Positions 27,572 through 37,942 of a stretch of DNA of 64,000 nt are shown one piece after another (positions within the stretch are counted from its first letter, which is position 1; each line of letters begins with the position of its first letter). The notes below the pieces were generated by a model that was given only the letters and a program-made list of their open reading frames with translations, made no database searches and was not told the DNA's origin. A program made the translations under genes and the position numbers. Source of the DNA: Microbacterium enclense (GTDB lineage Bacteria; Actinomycetota; Actinomycetes; Actinomycetales; Microbacteriaceae). Where the stretch lies: contig NZ_KQ758473.1 in the NCBI RefSeq assembly GCF_001456955.1, positions 124,001-188,000 on the forward strand, written 5' to 3'.

Positions 27572-30241
27572 ATGAAAACCGCCGAGATCGCCCAGCGCTT
27601 CCTCGACTTCTTCGAGAAGAAGAACCACACGATCGTCCCCTCGGCCTCGCTCGTCACCGACGACCCGGCTCTGCTGTTCACCGTCGCGGGCATGGTGCCC
27701 TTCATCCCGTACCTCAGCGGTGTCGTCCCGCCGCCGTACCCCCGCGCGGCCGACGTGCAGAAGTGCATCCGCACGAACGACATCGAAGAAGTGGGCAAGA
27801 CGCCCCGTCACGGCACCTTCTTCCAGATGCTCGGAAACTGGTCGTTCGGCGACTACTTCAAAGAAGACGCCATCCGCTTCGCGTGGGAGCTGCTGACCGC
27901 TCCCGAGGCCGACGGCGGCCTTGCCTTCGATCCGAAGGACCTCTGGGTCACCGTCTACGAAGAGGACGACGAGGCCCACGAGCTCTGGCGCACCCTCACC
28001 CCGCTGCCCGAGGAGCGCATCCAGCGACTCGGTAAGGACACGAACTACTGGTCGACCGGGCTGCCTGGTCCCGCCGGACCCTGCTCGGAGATCTTCTTCG
28101 ACCGCGGTCCCGCGTACGGCGTCGACGGCGGTCCCGCGACCGACGACGACCGCTACGTCGAGATCTGGAACCTCGTGTTCATGCAGTACGAGATCACGAA
28201 CGTGCGCTCGAAGTACGACTTCGACATCGTCGGTGAACTCCCCGCGAAGAACATCGACACCGGCATGGGCCTGGAGCGCATCGCGTTCATCAAGCAGGGC
28301 GTCGACAACATGTACGAGACCGACCAGGTTCGCCCCGTGCTCGACCTCGCGGCGTCGCTCGCGGGCAAGGCGTACGGAGCCGAGTCGCACGAAGACGACG
28401 TTCGTCTGCGCATCGTCGCCGACCACGTGCGCTCCTCGCTCATGCTGCTGGCCGACGGGGTCACACCCTCGAACGAGGGTCGCGGCTACATCCTGCGCCG
28501 CATCATGCGCCGCGCGATCCGCTCGATGCGTCTGCTCGGCGTCGAGGGCGCGACCTTCCCCGACCTCTTCGCCGCGTCGCGCGACGCGATGAAGGAGTCG
28601 TACCCCGAGGTCGAGGCCGACTACGCGCGTCTTTCGGCCTACGCGATCGCCGAGGAGCAGACCTTCCTGCGCACTCTCGCCGCCGGCTCGGCGATCCTCG
28701 ACCAGTCGGTCGTCGAGGCCAAGAACGGCGGCGGCACGACCCTGTCGGGCTCCGAGGCGTTCCTGCTGCACGACACGTACGGCTTCCCGATCGACCTGAC
28801 GCTCGAGATCGCCGAGGAGGCGGGTCTCACCGTCGACCGCGGTGCGTTCGACCAGCTCATGCTCGAGCAGCGCACCCGCGCCAAGGCCGACGCCCGCGCT
28901 CGCAAGGGCGCGATCGCCGACCAGAGCGCGTACCGCGAGTTCCGCGCGCTCGGCGAGACGGTGTTCACCGGCTACACCGAGCTGCAGACGGAGTCGACGG
29001 TGCTCGGCATCCTGGTGCAGGGCCAGGGCACCGATCGCGCCTCCGAGGGGCAGATCGCCGAGATCATCACGGCCGAGACCGCCCTCTACGCCGAGTCCGG
29101 CGGCCAGGTGGCAGACAAGGGCTTGATCGTCGGCCCCGGGTACGAGCTCGAGGTGCTCGACGTGCAGCGTCCCGTGCCCGGCCTCATCAGCCACACCGTC
29201 GAGGTCACGACCGGAGAGGTGTCGATGGGCGCGCCCGCGACCACCGTGGTCGATGCGCTGAACCGCCACTCGGCGCAGCAGGCGCACACGGCCACGCACC
29301 TCGTGCACGCGGCCATTCGCGACACGCTGGGCAAGACCGCGACGCAGACGGGTTCGCTCAACCGCGCCGGCTACATGCGCTTCGACTTCAGCTGGGGTTC
29401 GGCGCTGTCGCCCGAGACCCGCACCGAGATCGAAGACATCGCCAACAACGCCGTGCGCGACAACCTCGAGGTCACCACCCGCGTCATGTCGCTCGACGAG
29501 GCGAAGGCCGCCGGCGCCATGGCGCTGTTCGGCGAGAAGTACGGCGACACCGTGCGCATGGTGGACATCGGCGGTCCCTGGTCGCGCGAACTGTGCGGCG
29601 GTACGCACGTGGCCCGCAGCTCCGAGATCGGGCTGGTGAACCTCGTCGGGGAGCAGTCGGTCGGTGCGTCGAATCGCCGCGTCGAAGCCCTCGTCGGCCT
29701 CGATGCCTTCCGCGACCTCGCGGCCGAGCGGGCGATCGTCTCGCAGCTGTCGACGTCGCTGAAGACCCCGCGCGAGCAGCTGACGACGCGCATCTCCGAG
29801 CTGGCCGCGAGCCTGAAGGCGGCCGAGAAGAAGATCGCCGCGTTCGAGGCGCAGGCGCTGACCGGCCGTCTGCCGCAGCTGGTCGAGTCGGCCGTCGCCG
29901 TCGGCACGGTGCGCGTGGTCGCCCAGAGCCTCGGCGAGGGTGCGTCGGCCGACGACGTGCGTTCGCTGGCGTTGCAGGTGCGCGACCGCCTCGGCATCGA
30001 CCCCGCGGTCGTCGCCCTCGCCACGGTGAGCGCGGGACGTGCCACCGTCGTCGTCGTCACGAACGACGCCGCCCGCGAACGCGGTCTCGCCGCCGGTGCC
30101 CTCGCGAAGGGCGCCGCGGGCGTGCTCGGCGGTGGCGGTGGAGGTCGTCCCGACGTCGCGCAGGGCGGGGGGACGGATGCCGCGGCGCTGCCGCAGGCGC
30201 TGGACGGCATCGTCGCGGACGTGCGAGCGGCCACCGCGTGA
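27572..30241 (+). CDS. alaS: Alanine--tRNA ligase
   Basis: 889 residues, full length. The N-terminal class II catalytic core starts MKTAEIAQRFLDFFEKKNHT and contains RHGTFFQMLGNWSFGDYFK; the editing domain has the zinc-site HSAQQAHTATHLVHAAIRD and ELCGGTHVARSSEIG; the C-terminal oligomerisation (C-Ala) domain ends in the glycine-rich GVLGGGGGGRPDVAQGGG. It corrects Ser/Gly mischarging as well as charging alanine. It heads the run alaS-ruvX-mltG-aro and overlaps ruvX by 4 bp. Confidence 0.98.
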   Translation: MKTAEIAQRFLDFFEKKNHTIVPSASLVTDDPALLFTVAGMVPFIPYLSGVVPPPYPRAADVQKCIRTNDIEEVGKTPRHGTFFQMLGNWSFGDYFKEDAIRFAWELLTAPEADGGLAFDPKDLWVTVYEEDDEAHELWRTLTPLPEERIQRLGKDTNYWSTGLPGPAGPCSEIFFDRGPAYGVDGGPATDDDRYVEIWNLVFMQYEITNVRSKYDFDIVGELPAKNIDTGMGLERIAFIKQGVDNMYETDQVRPVLDLAASLAGKAYGAESHEDDVRLRIVADHVRSSLMLLADGVTPSNEGRGYILRRIMRRAIRSMRLLGVEGATFPDLFAASRDAMKESYPEVEADYARLSAYAIAEEQTFLRTLAAGSAILDQSVVEAKNGGGTTLSGSEAFLLHDTYGFPIDLTLEIAEEAGLTVDRGAFDQLMLEQRTRAKADARARKGAIADQSAYREFRALGETVFTGYTELQTESTVLGILVQGQGTDRASEGQIAEIITAETALYAESGGQVADKGLIVGPGYELEVLDVQRPVPGLISHTVEVTTGEVSMGAPATTVVDALNRHSAQQAHTATHLVHAAIRDTLGKTATQTGSLNRAGYMRFDFSWGSALSPETRTEIEDIANNAVRDNLEVTTRVMSLDEAKAAGAMALFGEKYGDTVRMVDIGGPWSRELCGGTHVARSSEIGLVNLVGEQSVGASNRRVEALVGLDAFRDLAAERAIVSQLSTSLKTPREQLTTRISELAASLKAAEKKIAAFEAQALTGRLPQLVESAVAVGTVRVVAQSLGEGASADDVRSLALQVRDRLGIDPAVVALATVSAGRATVVVVTNDAARERGLAAGALAKGAAGVLGGGGGGRPDVAQGGGTDAAALPQALDGIVADVRAATA

Positions 30242-30711
30242 CGGAGTTCCGCCGCGGGATCCGACTGGGGATCGACGTCGGACGTGCGCGCGTCGGCGTG
30301 GCCCGGTCGGATCCCGACGGACTGCTCGCCGTTCCCGTCGAGACGGTGCCCCGCAAGGGCGAACCGGTGCGGCGCATCGCGGCGCTGGCGGCCGAGTACG
30401 AGGCGTTCGAGGTGCTCGTCGGATTGCCGTTGAACCTCCGCGGCGAGGACACGCCCTCGACGACCGACGCGCGCCGGTTCGCCGAGGCCCTGGCCGCGGC
30501 GCTGCCGATGCCCGTGCGACTCGTCGACGAGCGGCTGAGCACCGTCTCCGCGCACGGTGTGCTGAGAGAAGCAGGCCGTTCCCAGCGGGATTCTCGTAGC
30601 ATTGTGGACCAAGTCGCCGCTGTGGTGCTGCTGCAGCAGGCGCTCGACGTGGAGCGACGGTCCGGTGACCCGGCCGGACCCGCCGTATCACCGGGACAGG
30701 AGCCCGCCTGA
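30238..30711 (+). CDS. ruvX: Holliday junction resolvase-like RuvX (YqgF)
   Basis: 157 residues of the RNase H-like YqgF fold, with IRLGIDVGRARVGVARSD, VLVGLPLNLRGEDTPSTTDA and VRLVDERLSTVSA containing the conserved acidic residues. YqgF is an rRNA-processing nuclease in E. coli and was predicted to resolve Holliday junctions. The GTG start overlaps the alaS stop (GTGA). The usual C-terminal ends with a non-conserved tail of 20 residues. Confidence 0.93.
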   Translation: MTEFRRGIRLGIDVGRARVGVARSDPDGLLAVPVETVPRKGEPVRRIAALAAEYEAFEVLVGLPLNLRGEDTPSTTDARRFAEALAAALPMPVRLVDERLSTVSAHGVLREAGRSQRDSRSIVDQVAAVVLLQQALDVERRSGDPAGPAVSPGQEPA

Positions 30712-30712
30712 C

Positions 30713-32395
30713 ATGCCCGAGAACACCCCGCCCGAGAGCGATCCGTTCGCCGACCTCTACGGCCGCCTTCCCGACCCCCGTACGGGATCGCGCGCCGCCG
30801 ATGCGCCGCCGTCGCGTCGCGCCGCACGCGAAGCGCGTCGCGCGGAGAACGACACGACCGCCGCCGGCGACGCCGCGCCGCAGTCGTCGCCCGCGCGCGC
30901 ATCCGAGAGCCCCACCGGCTCGCCGCAGCCCACTGCGGCCGAGGCGGCGCCTCGCAGCGCCGCCGCTGCCGCGGACACCGCGCGCGCGACGGCGGCAGGA
31001 CACGCCGCGGGCACCTCCCGAACGGGCGCCGCCGGCGCCCCCGCGGGCACCTCCCGAACGGGCGCCGCCGGCGCCACAGCCGGCCGCGGCGCCGTTGCGA
31101 CGAGCGACGCCCCCGCCGGTCCCCGCCGAGGCGTCGCGGTCGACGCCGGGACCCAGCCGGCGCGCGAGCCCGCGACCGTAGGCGCCGGCTCCGCCGCGGT
31201 CGCCACGGAGCCGGCGCCGGGCACCGTGGCATCCGGATCCCTCGAACAGCTCTTCACCGGTCAGACCACGACGCACGAGATCGGTCACACCGCGCCGCAG
31301 CCCACGCGCCGCCGACGTCGTGTCGGACCGTGGATCGCGCTCGCGGTCGTGGTGTTGCTCGTCGGCGGCATCGCCGGCGGCGGGTTCGCCCTCTGGAACA
31401 CCTACGGCGAGCGGGTGCAGGCGTTCTTCGGCGGGGGAGAACCCCTCGATTACGAAGCGGGCCAGGCCACCGGCGAGACACGCGTGACGATCGTCTCGGG
31501 CGACACGGGCGAATCCGTCTCGCCGAAGATGTTCGAGGCGGGCGTGACCAAGGCGTCGAACTCGCTCTACAAGTACATGGTCGACAACAACGTCGCCTTC
31601 ACCTTCCAGCCGGGCGTCTACAAGCTCCAGCAGCAGATGACCTCCGAGGCGGTGCTCCTCGCTCTCCGTCAGCCCGAGAACCGTCTGAACTACTCCGTGC
31701 AGCTGCGCGAGGGTCTGACGCTCGCGCAGTCGCTCGACCTCATCGCGGAGCAGCTCGCCATCCCGCGCGCCGATCTCGACGCCGCCGTCGCCGACCCGTC
31801 GCAGTACGGTGTGCCGGCATCGACGCTCGAGGGATGGATCTTCCCGGCCACCTACGACTTCGACGAGGGCGTCACGCCGCAGCAGGTCATCGACACGATG
31901 GTCAAGCGCACGATGCAGTCCCTCGACACCGCCGGTGTGCCCGAGGGCGACCGCGAGCGGATCCTCATCATCGCCTCGATCATCGAGCGCGAGGCGCGCA
32001 GCAGCGAGGACTTCTACAAGGTCAGCCGCGTCATCGAGAACCGCCTGCAACCCACCAATCAGGAGACCTTCGGCAAGCTCGAGATGGACTCCACCGTGCA
32101 ATACGGCGCGGGCGAGATGGGCAGCGGGTCGGTGAGTACCTCGGAAGAGGCGCGCAACAGCGACAACCCGTGGAACACCTACATGTACCCGGGTCTGCCG
32201 ATCGGCCCCATCGCGAACGCGGGCGATCTCGCGATCGACGCCGCGATGAAGCCGGCCGACGGTCCGTGGTTGTACTTCGTCACCGTCAACCTCGACACCG
32301 GCGAGACGGTCTTCACCTCGACGCTGAGCGAGCACGAGAAGGCCGTCGCGCAGTGGCAGGCCTGGTGCGCCGACAACCCCAACTCGGGATGCTGA
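30713..32395 (+). CDS. mltG: Endolytic murein transglycosylase MltG
   Basis: 560 residues. MltG cuts nascent peptidoglycan strands at the membrane. A long low-complexity cytoplasmic N-terminus (about 205 residues, Ala/Pro/Arg-rich, with a 12-residue tandem repeat) precedes one membrane helix (WIALAVVVLLVGGIAGGGFA), then the YceG domain with the catalytic Glu (about 425) in IIASIIEREARSSEDFYKV and the motif NPWNTYMYPGLPIGPIAN. It begins 1 bp after ruvX and overlaps aroE by 7 bp. Confidence 0.95.
   Translation: MPENTPPESDPFADLYGRLPDPRTGSRAADAPPSRRAAREARRAENDTTAAGDAAPQSSPARASESPTGSPQPTAAEAAPRSAAAAADTARATAAGHAAGTSRTGAAGAPAGTSRTGAAGATAGRGAVATSDAPAGPRRGVAVDAGTQPAREPATVGAGSAAVATEPAPGTVASGSLEQLFTGQTTTHEIGHTAPQPTRRRRRVGPWIALAVVVLLVGGIAGGGFALWNTYGERVQAFFGGGEPLDYEAGQATGETRVTIVSGDTGESVSPKMFEAGVTKASNSLYKYMVDNNVAFTFQPGVYKLQQQMTSEAVLLALRQPENRLNYSVQLREGLTLAQSLDLIAEQLAIPRADLDAAVADPSQYGVPASTLEGWIFPATYDFDEGVTPQQVIDTMVKRTMQSLDTAGVPEGDRERILIIASIIEREARSSEDFYKVSRVIENRLQPTNQETFGKLEMDSTVQYGAGEMGSGSVSTSEEARNSDNPWNTYMYPGLPIGPIANAGDLAIDAAMKPADGPWLYFVTVNLDTGETVFTSTLSEHEKAVAQWQAWCADNPNSGC
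31007..31075 (+). repeat. 36-bp tandem repeat inside mltG
   Basis: Two nearly perfect copies (starting at 31007 and 31043) encode AGTSRTGAAGAP repeated in the disordered cytoplasmic tail of MltG. The length is in frame, so the reading frame is kept. Confidence 0.85.
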
Positions 32396-33225
32396 TCGAC
32401 CGCACACGCCTCGCCGTCTGGGGCGACCCGATCGCGCATTCGCGGTCGCCCCGGCTGCATGCCGCCGCCTACGGCGTGCTCGGCCTCGACTGGGAGTACG
32501 GACGCCGCCAGGTCGACGAGATAGCGTTCTCGACCGCCCTCGGAGATCTGGATGCCACGTGGCGGGGCCTCTCCTTGACGATGCCGCTCAAGCAGGTTGC
32601 GGCCCGCACGGCTGTCGCACTCGACGACGACGCGCGCCTCACGGGTGCCGTCAACACCCTGCTGCTCTCCGCCGACGGCCCGCACGGGTTCAACACCGAC
32701 GTCGGCGGGCTCGCTCGCGCGCTGGACGAGATCGGTGTGACGCGCCCCGAAGTCATCCGCGTGCTGGGCGCCGGGGCGACCGCCACCTCCGCCGTCGTCG
32801 CGGCCGCGCGCGCGGGTGCGCGACTCGTCGAGGTGCGCGCCCGGCGCGTCGAGGCGGCGCGCGCGCTGGCGGTCCTCGGCTCCGCAGTCGGCGTCGAGGT
32901 GCGCCCCGAGCCGTTGACCGGTGGCGACGTCGCGACGGTCGACGCCACGATCGCCACCCTGCCCGGCGGAACCGACCTGGGCCCGGTCGCCGAGACGCTG
33001 GCATCCACTTCCGGGCCCCTCGTCGACGTCGTCTACGGCACGTGGCCGACGCCGCTCGCTCAGGCGTGGACTCGCGCCGGGGTCGCGGCGCACAACGGGC
33101 TCGGCATGCTGCTGCATCAGGCCCTGCTGCAGGTGCGCGTGTTCGTCACAGGCGATCCGGGGCAGGCACTTGTCCACGAGGACGCGGTGCTGTCCGCGAT
33201 GCGCACCGCGCTCGTGGGAGACTAG
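32389..33225 (+). CDS. aroE: Shikimate dehydrogenase
   Basis: 278 residues, reduces 3-dehydroshikimate with NADPH. It shows [20 protein letters not shown] (substrate-binding SxS), the catalytic lysine in [21 protein letters not shown], the Rossmann loop [16 protein letters not shown] and the C-terminal [16 protein letters not shown]. The ATG at 32389 lies inside the end of mltG. The glycine-rich loop reads GAGATA rather than the usual GAGGAA, a modest change seen in other actinobacteria. Confidence 0.95.
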   Translation: MLIDRTRLAVWGDPIAHSRSPRLHAAAYGVLGLDWEYGRRQVDEIAFSTALGDLDATWRGLSLTMPLKQVAARTAVALDDDARLTGAVNTLLLSADGPHGFNTDVGGLARALDEIGVTRPEVIRVLGAGATATSAVVAAARAGARLVEVRARRVEAARALAVLGSAVGVEVRPEPLTGGDVATVDATIATLPGGTDLGPVAETLASTSGPLVDVVYGTWPTPLAQAWTRAGVAAHNGLGMLLHQALLQVRVFVTGDPGQALVHEDAVLSAMRTALVGD

Positions 33226-33229
33226 ACGA

Positions 33230-34456
33230 ATGCTTCGCGTTCTCACGGCCGGCGAGTCCCACGGCCCCGAACTGATCGCCCTCATGGAGGGGATGCCGGC
33301 GGGCGTGCCCGTCTCGTCCGCGCAGATCCGCGCCGAGCTCGCGCGTCGTCGCCTGGGGTACGGCCGGGGCTCGCGCATGAAGTTCGAAGAAGACGAGCTC
33401 ACGCTCTCGACGGGCATCGTGCACGGTTTCACGATCGGCAGCCCGATCGCGTTGCGCATCGGCAACACCGAGTGGCCGAAGTGGACCGAGGTGATGAGCC
33501 CCGAGCCGATCGAACTGTCCGACCGCTCACGCGGCCGCGGCGCCGCCCTCACGCGCCCGCGCCCCGGTCACGCCGATCTCGTCGGCATGCAGAAGTACGG
33601 CTTCGACGAGGCCCGCCCGATCCTCGAGCGCGCCTCGGCGCGCGAGACCGCGGCGCGTGTCGCCCTGGGCGCCATCGCCCGGTCGTTCCTCAACGAGCTC
33701 GGCATCCGGCTGGTCAGCCACACGCTGTCGATCGGTCCCGTGCGCGTCCCCGACGACGCGCCGTTCCCCGCGCCCGACGACGTCGACCTGCTCGACGCCG
33801 ATCCGCTGCGCTGCTTCCACGCCGCGACCAGCGAGGCCATGGTGGCCGAGGTCGACGACGCCAAGAAGGCCGGTGACACGCTCGGCGGCATCGTCGAGGT
33901 GCTCGCCTACGGCCTGCCGCCGGGGCTCGGGTCGCACGTGCAGTGGGATCGTCGATTGGATGCCAGGCTCGCCCAAGCGCTCATGAGCATCCAGGCGATC
34001 AAGGGCGTCGAGGTCGGCGACGGCTTCCTCACGACGACTCGTCGCGGATCGCAGGCGCACGACGAGCTGTTCGCGACCGGCGACGGCATCACCCGCTCGT
34101 CCGACCGCGCGGGCGGCACCGAGGGTGGCATGTCCACCGGCACCGTGCTGCGCGTGCGGGCCGGGATGAAGCCGATCGCCACGATCCCCAAGGCCCTGCG
34201 CACGGTCGACGTCGCCACCGGTGACACCGCCGCGGCCCACCACCAGCGTTCCGACGTGTGCGCCGTGCCCGCCGCCGGCGTCGTGGCCGAGGCGATGGTC
34301 GCTGTGACCCTCGCCGACGCGATCCTCGAGAAGTTCGGCGGCGACAACATCGTCGAGACCCGCCGCAACGTCGAGACCTACCTCGCGAACCTGCCCGAGA
34401 CGCTGCGCACGACCGACGCGTCCGACGCGGCGCTGCTCGCGCATGACCTCGCCTGA
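33230..34456 (+). CDS. aroC: Chorismate synthase
   Basis: 408 residues, makes chorismate from EPSP with reduced FMN. Signatures: [55 protein letters not shown], and the C-terminal [19 protein letters not shown]. Four bases separate it from aroE, and it overlaps aroK by 14 bp. The enzyme that makes EPSP (AroA) is not in this cluster. Confidence 0.97.
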   Translation: MLRVLTAGESHGPELIALMEGMPAGVPVSSAQIRAELARRRLGYGRGSRMKFEEDELTLSTGIVHGFTIGSPIALRIGNTEWPKWTEVMSPEPIELSDRSRGRGAALTRPRPGHADLVGMQKYGFDEARPILERASARETAARVALGAIARSFLNELGIRLVSHTLSIGPVRVPDDAPFPAPDDVDLLDADPLRCFHAATSEAMVAEVDDAKKAGDTLGGIVEVLAYGLPPGLGSHVQWDRRLDARLAQALMSIQAIKGVEVGDGFLTTTRRGSQAHDELFATGDGITRSSDRAGGTEGGMSTGTVLRVRAGMKPIATIPKALRTVDVATGDTAAAHHQRSDVCAVPAAGVVAEAMVAVTLADAILEKFGGDNIVETRRNVETYLANLPETLRTTDASDAALLAHDLA

Positions 34457-34994
34457 GTCGGTTCCCGACGCGGTGCCCGGCCCGGCCGTCGTGCTTATCG
34501 GACCGATGGGCGCGGGCAAGACGAGTATCGGCCGCCGCGTCGCGCGGGCGCTCGGCACGCCGTTCACCGATACCGACAAGCTCGTCGTGCGAGACCACGG
34601 ACCCATTCCGGCCCTGTTCGCCACCCACGGCGAGCCGCACTTCCGAGCCCTCGAGCGCGACGCGGTCGCCGAGGCGCTCACGCGCGGCGGTGTCGTCGCA
34701 CTCGGCGGCGGTGCGGTGCTCGATCGCGTGACCCGCGAGCGCCTCACCGCGCATCGCGTGGTGCTGCTGACCGTGGCGCCGCACGTGGTGGCATCCCGGA
34801 TCCACGGCGACGACCGACCGCTGCTGGGCGGCGAAGACCCCGTCGCCCGGTGGCAGCGCATCTACGACGAACGCCGGCCTGTCTACGAGCAGACCGCCGA
34901 CGTCACGTTCGACACCTCGTCGGGACCGCTCGTGCGCGTCGTCGACGACATCGTGGCCTGGGCACGCCGTGTGCCGGCCGGAGAGACGGCATGA
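34443..34994 (+). CDS. aroK: Shikimate kinase
   Basis: 183 residues, P-loop kinase phosphorylating shikimate. Walker A is [18 protein letters not shown]; substrate-contacting residues are in [13 protein letters not shown] and [10 protein letters not shown]; the lid is around [16 protein letters not shown]. The ATG at 34443 overlaps aroC; the ATGA overlap with aroB keeps aroC-K-B translationally coupled. Confidence 0.95.
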   Translation: MTSPESVPDAVPGPAVVLIGPMGAGKTSIGRRVARALGTPFTDTDKLVVRDHGPIPALFATHGEPHFRALERDAVAEALTRGGVVALGGGAVLDRVTRERLTAHRVVLLTVAPHVVASRIHGDDRPLLGGEDPVARWQRIYDERRPVYEQTADVTFDTSSGPLVRVVDDIVAWARRVPAGETA

Positions 34995-36067
34995 CCGACA
35001 CCACCACCATCAGCGTCGCCGGCGACTCCGGCTACGACATCACCATCGGTCGCGGGCTGCTGGCCTCGCTCGGCGAGAGACTGCCCGCGGCGGCGCAGAA
35101 GGTGCTGGTGGTGCACCCGCCGACCCTGGCGAAGCAGGCCGAAGCCCTGCGGACTCAGCTGATGGGCGACCGCCAGGTGCTGCTCGCCGAGATCCCCGAT
35201 GCCGAGGCCGGCAAGCGCGTCGAAGTGGCGGCGTTCTGCTGGCAGGTCATGGGCCAGGCTGACTTCACCCGCACCGACGTCGTCATCGGCTTCGGTGGGG
35301 GAGCGGTCACCGACCTCGCCGGATTCGTCGCGGCGACCTGGCTGCGCGGCGTCGCGCTCGTGCACGTGCCGACGACGGTGCTGGGCATGGTCGACGCCGC
35401 GGTGGGCGGCAAGACCGGCATCAACACCGCCGAGGGCAAGAACCTCGTGGGCGCCTTCTGGCCCCCGGTCGCGGTGGTGTGCGACCTCGACCTGCTCGAC
35501 ACGCTGTCGAAGAACGAAGCGACCGCCGGGTTCGCCGAGGTCGTGAAGGCCGGTTTCATCTGGCATCCCGAGATCCTCGATCTGATCGAGGCCGACCCGA
35601 CGGGCATCGTCGACCCGCGCGGCGACGCGTTCCGACGTTGCGTCGAGCTCGCCATCGACATGAAGGCGCGCGTCGTCGGCGAAGATCTTCGCGAGGCGGG
35701 GCTTCGCGAGGTGCTCAACTACGGGCACACCCTCGGTCACGCGATCGAGCACGCCGAGCGCTATCGCTGGCGTCACGGCGCCGCCATCTCGGTGGGTATG
35801 GTGTTCGCCGCCGAGCTGTCGCGTCTCGCCGGACGACTCTCGGATGACGTGGCTCAGCGCCACCGCACGATCCTCGAATCGCTGGGACTGCCGACGACCT
35901 ACCGCGCCGGGGCGTTCCAGACGCTCAAGGCGACGATGCAGCGCGACAAGAAGAGCCGCGGCGCCATGCTGCGTTTCATCGTGCTCGACGACCTCGCCCG
36001 GCCGACCGTGCTCCAGGCACCCGACGAGTCGCTGCTGTTCGCGGCGTACCAAGAGGTCGGGGCGTAG
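34991..36067 (+). CDS. aroB: 3-dehydroquinate synthase
   Basis: 358 residues, NAD- and metal-dependent conversion of DAHP to 3-dehydroquinate. It contains [40 protein letters not shown] and the metal-ligand region [19 protein letters not shown]. The length is typical. The ATG overlaps the aroK stop by 4 bp. Confidence 0.97.
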   Translation: MTDTTTISVAGDSGYDITIGRGLLASLGERLPAAAQKVLVVHPPTLAKQAEALRTQLMGDRQVLLAEIPDAEAGKRVEVAAFCWQVMGQADFTRTDVVIGFGGGAVTDLAGFVAATWLRGVALVHVPTTVLGMVDAAVGGKTGINTAEGKNLVGAFWPPVAVVCDLDLLDTLSKNEATAGFAEVVKAGFIWHPEILDLIEADPTGIVDPRGDAFRRCVELAIDMKARVVGEDLREAGLREVLNYGHTLGHAIEHAERYRWRHGAAISVGMVFAAELSRLAGRLSDDVAQRHRTILESLGLPTTYRAGAFQTLKATMQRDKKSRGAMLRFIVLDDLARPTVLQAPDESLLFAAYQEVGA

Positions 36068-36085
36068 GCACGCTCACCGCGCTGA

Positions 36086-36091
36086 TAGCGT
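36086..36091 (+). promoter_or_regulatory. -10 box TAGCGT for leaderless aroQ
   Basis: TAGCGT ends 7 nt before the aroQ ATG, in the 31-bp gap after aroB. Confidence 0.45.
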
Positions 36092-36098
36092 GCGACGC

Positions 36099-36557
36099 AT
36101 GACCACGCCCCGCCGTCTGCTGCTCGTCAACGGACCCAACCTCAACCTGCTTGGAACGCGCCAGCCCGAGATCTACGGCCGCGACACGCTGGCCGACGTC
36201 GAACGCCTCACGGCCGACGCGGCCGGTCGCCACGGCATCGAGGTGCGGGCGGTGCAGAGCAACCACGAGGGCGTGCTGATCGACGCGATCCACGCCGCAC
36301 GTCTCGACTGTGCCGGCATCGTGATCAACGCCGGGGGACTCACGCACACCTCCGTCGCGCTGCGCGACGCTCTGGCATCCGTCGACCTGCCGGTCGCCGA
36401 GGTGCACATCTCGAACATCAAGGAGCGCGAGGAGTTCCGTCACTTCTCGTTCATCGAAGACGTCGCCGTGGTGCACGTGGTGGGTGAGGGCGTGCCGGGC
36501 TATGCGCGCGCGGTCGACCTGCTCGTCGAGGTCATCACGGGGAGCGCCGACGGGTGA
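36099..36557 (+). CDS. aroQ: 3-dehydroquinate dehydratase, type II
   Basis: 152 residues, the dodecameric type II enzyme. Active-site pieces are present: LLLVNGPNLNLLGTRQPEIY (Asn, Arg and the catalytic Tyr), INAGGLTHTSVAL (Asn and His), and EVHISNIKEREEFRHFS. The second His of the usual SNxHxREEF motif is Lys here; the catalytic His of the EVHIS segment is kept, so activity is expected. It probably has its own leaderless promoter. Confidence 0.94.
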   Translation: MTTPRRLLLVNGPNLNLLGTRQPEIYGRDTLADVERLTADAAGRHGIEVRAVQSNHEGVLIDAIHAARLDCAGIVINAGGLTHTSVALRDALASVDLPVAEVHISNIKEREEFRHFSFIEDVAVVHVVGEGVPGYARAVDLLVEVITGSADG

Positions 36558-36651
36558 GCGGCCGGCTGTCGACGTGCTCGCAGGGAGCGTCGAGCGGCCG
36601 CGCGGCGGCGCGCAGTCCACACGGCTGACCGCGTCCGAGGGGGGCATCGCG

Positions 36652-36657
36652 TAGACT
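36652..36657 (+). promoter_or_regulatory. -10 box TAGACT for efp-nusB
   Basis: TAGACT lies 62 bp before the efp ATG, predicting a leader of about 55 nt. Confidence 0.45.
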
Positions 36658-36718
36658 CGGTCGCTGGGTGTGCGCCGGAGCGCCGCCTCTCCCCACACGA
36701 AACGGAACACGGGCACTC

Positions 36719-37279
36719 ATGGCATCCACCGCAGACATCAAGAACGGCGTCGTCCTCAGCATCGACGGTCAGCTCTGGAGCGTCGTGGAGTTCCAGCACG
36801 TCAAGCCCGGCAAGGGCGGCGCCTTCGTGCGCACCAAGCTGAAGAACGTCATGAGCGGCAAGGTCGTCGACCGCACGTTCAACGCCGGCGCCAAGGTCGA
36901 GATCGAGAACGTCGACCGCCGCGACTTCACCTACCTCTACAACGACGGCGAGGGCTTCGTCTTCATGGACGTCGCCGACTACGACCAGATCACCGTCGGT
37001 GCCGCCACCGTCGGCGACGCCGCCAACTTCCTGCTCGAGAACCAGCAGGTGCAGATCGCCCTCAACAACGGCAACCCCCTCTACGTCGAGATGCCGCCGT
37101 CGGTCGTGCTCGAGGTCACCTACACCGAGCCGGGCCTGCAGGGCGATCGCTCGTCGGCCGGCACCAAGCCCGCCACGGTCGAGACCGGGTACGAGATGCA
37201 GGTTCCGCTGTTCCTCGAGACCGGCACGAAGATCAAGGTCGACACTCGCACGGGCGAGTACCTCGGCCGCATCAGCTGA
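36719..37279 (+). CDS. efp: Elongation factor P
   Basis: 186 residues, three beta-barrel domains; relieves ribosome stalling at polyproline. The tip loop is [15 protein letters not shown], with lysine at the functional position, as in the actinobacterial type thought to work without the E. coli beta-lysylation. The C-terminal signature is [14 protein letters not shown]. It is followed 2 bp later by nusB. Confidence 0.97.
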   Translation: MASTADIKNGVVLSIDGQLWSVVEFQHVKPGKGGAFVRTKLKNVMSGKVVDRTFNAGAKVEIENVDRRDFTYLYNDGEGFVFMDVADYDQITVGAATVGDAANFLLENQQVQIALNNGNPLYVEMPPSVVLEVTYTEPGLQGDRSSAGTKPATVETGYEMQVPLFLETGTKIKVDTRTGEYLGRIS

Positions 37280-37281
37280 CG

Positions 37282-37692
37282 TTGTCCGCCCGCACCAAGG
37301 CGCGCAAGCGCGCCCTCGACATCCTCTTCCAGGCCGACGTGCGCGGCGAGGAGCTCGCGATCATGCTGGCCACCGAGGCCAAGCGCGCGGCATCCGAGCC
37401 CGACCGTCAGGCGTCGTGGCTGTACGCCCGCGACATCGTCGACGGTGTCATCGACAACCGTGACGCGATCGACGAGCAGATCACCACGTTCGCCAAGGAC
37501 TGGTCGCTGCAGCGCATGCCCGCCGTCGACCGCGCCCTGCTGCGCATCGGCACGTGGGAGATCCTCTACAACGACGAGGTGCCCACGGCCGTCGCGATCG
37601 ACGAGGCCGTGGAGCTCGCGAAGGAGTTCTCGACCGACGACTCCGGCTCGTTCGTGCACGGCGTGCTGGCGCGGATCGCGCGCTCGTCCTGA
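37282..37692 (+). CDS. nusB: Transcription antitermination factor NusB
   Basis: 136 residues, all-helical; binds the rRNA boxA with NusE. Signature regions are [40 protein letters not shown] and VPTAVAIDEAVELAKEFSTD. The start is a TTG at 37282, two bases after the efp stop, so translation is probably coupled to efp. Confidence 0.95.
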   Translation: MSARTKARKRALDILFQADVRGEELAIMLATEAKRAASEPDRQASWLYARDIVDGVIDNRDAIDEQITTFAKDWSLQRMPAVDRALLRIGTWEILYNDEVPTAVAIDEAVELAKEFSTDDSGSFVHGVLARIARSS

Positions 37693-37710
37693 GCCTCGCC
37701 GACGTGTCAC

Positions 37711-37744
37711 GACGCGGCCCCGGCGTCCCGCCGGTGGCCGCGTC
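37711..37744 (+). terminator. Terminator after nusB
   Basis: GACGCGGCC / GGCCGCGTC with an inner CCGG pair, 18 bp after the nusB stop. Confidence 0.7.
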
Positions 37745-37796
37745 GCGGCGTTCCGGGGGACGCGCCACGGCGTGCGCGCGCGGCCATGATTCGTCG

Positions 37797-37859
37797 AGAA
37801 ACGCGATCCGCGCGATGAAACGCGTGCACAGGGCGTTTCTTCGCGCGAATCGCGTTTCT
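37797..37859. repeat. Long extragenic hairpin, copy A of a dispersed family
   Basis: Perfect 11-bp outer arms AGAAACGCGAT / ATCGCGTTTCT enclose a second CGCGCG pair and a GAAACGC/GCGTTTC pair, making a nearly continuous 63-bp stem. The same sequence pattern recurs at 61714-61782 and 61877-61947. Confidence 0.85.
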
Positions 37860-37942
37860 GCGTGCCCCGGAGTCCTCGCGAACCGCACCGCGGGGTCGCG
37901 CAGGCGCGCCGCGATGTCGGAGGCCTCGGGCAGGATGCTGCC

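Noticed and set aside
27401..32407. A 1668-codon open frame on the minus strand, antisense to alaS-ruvX-mltG
   Set aside because: It is a by-product of high GC content opposite well-supported genes; it has no recognisable domain and is rich in Arg, Gly and His, as expected for an antisense frame.
36099..36557. Inactive AroQ because SNxHxREEF reads SNIKEREEF
   Set aside because: The catalytic His is the one in EVHIS, which is retained, as are the active-site Tyr and Arg residues; the changed His is not the general acid.
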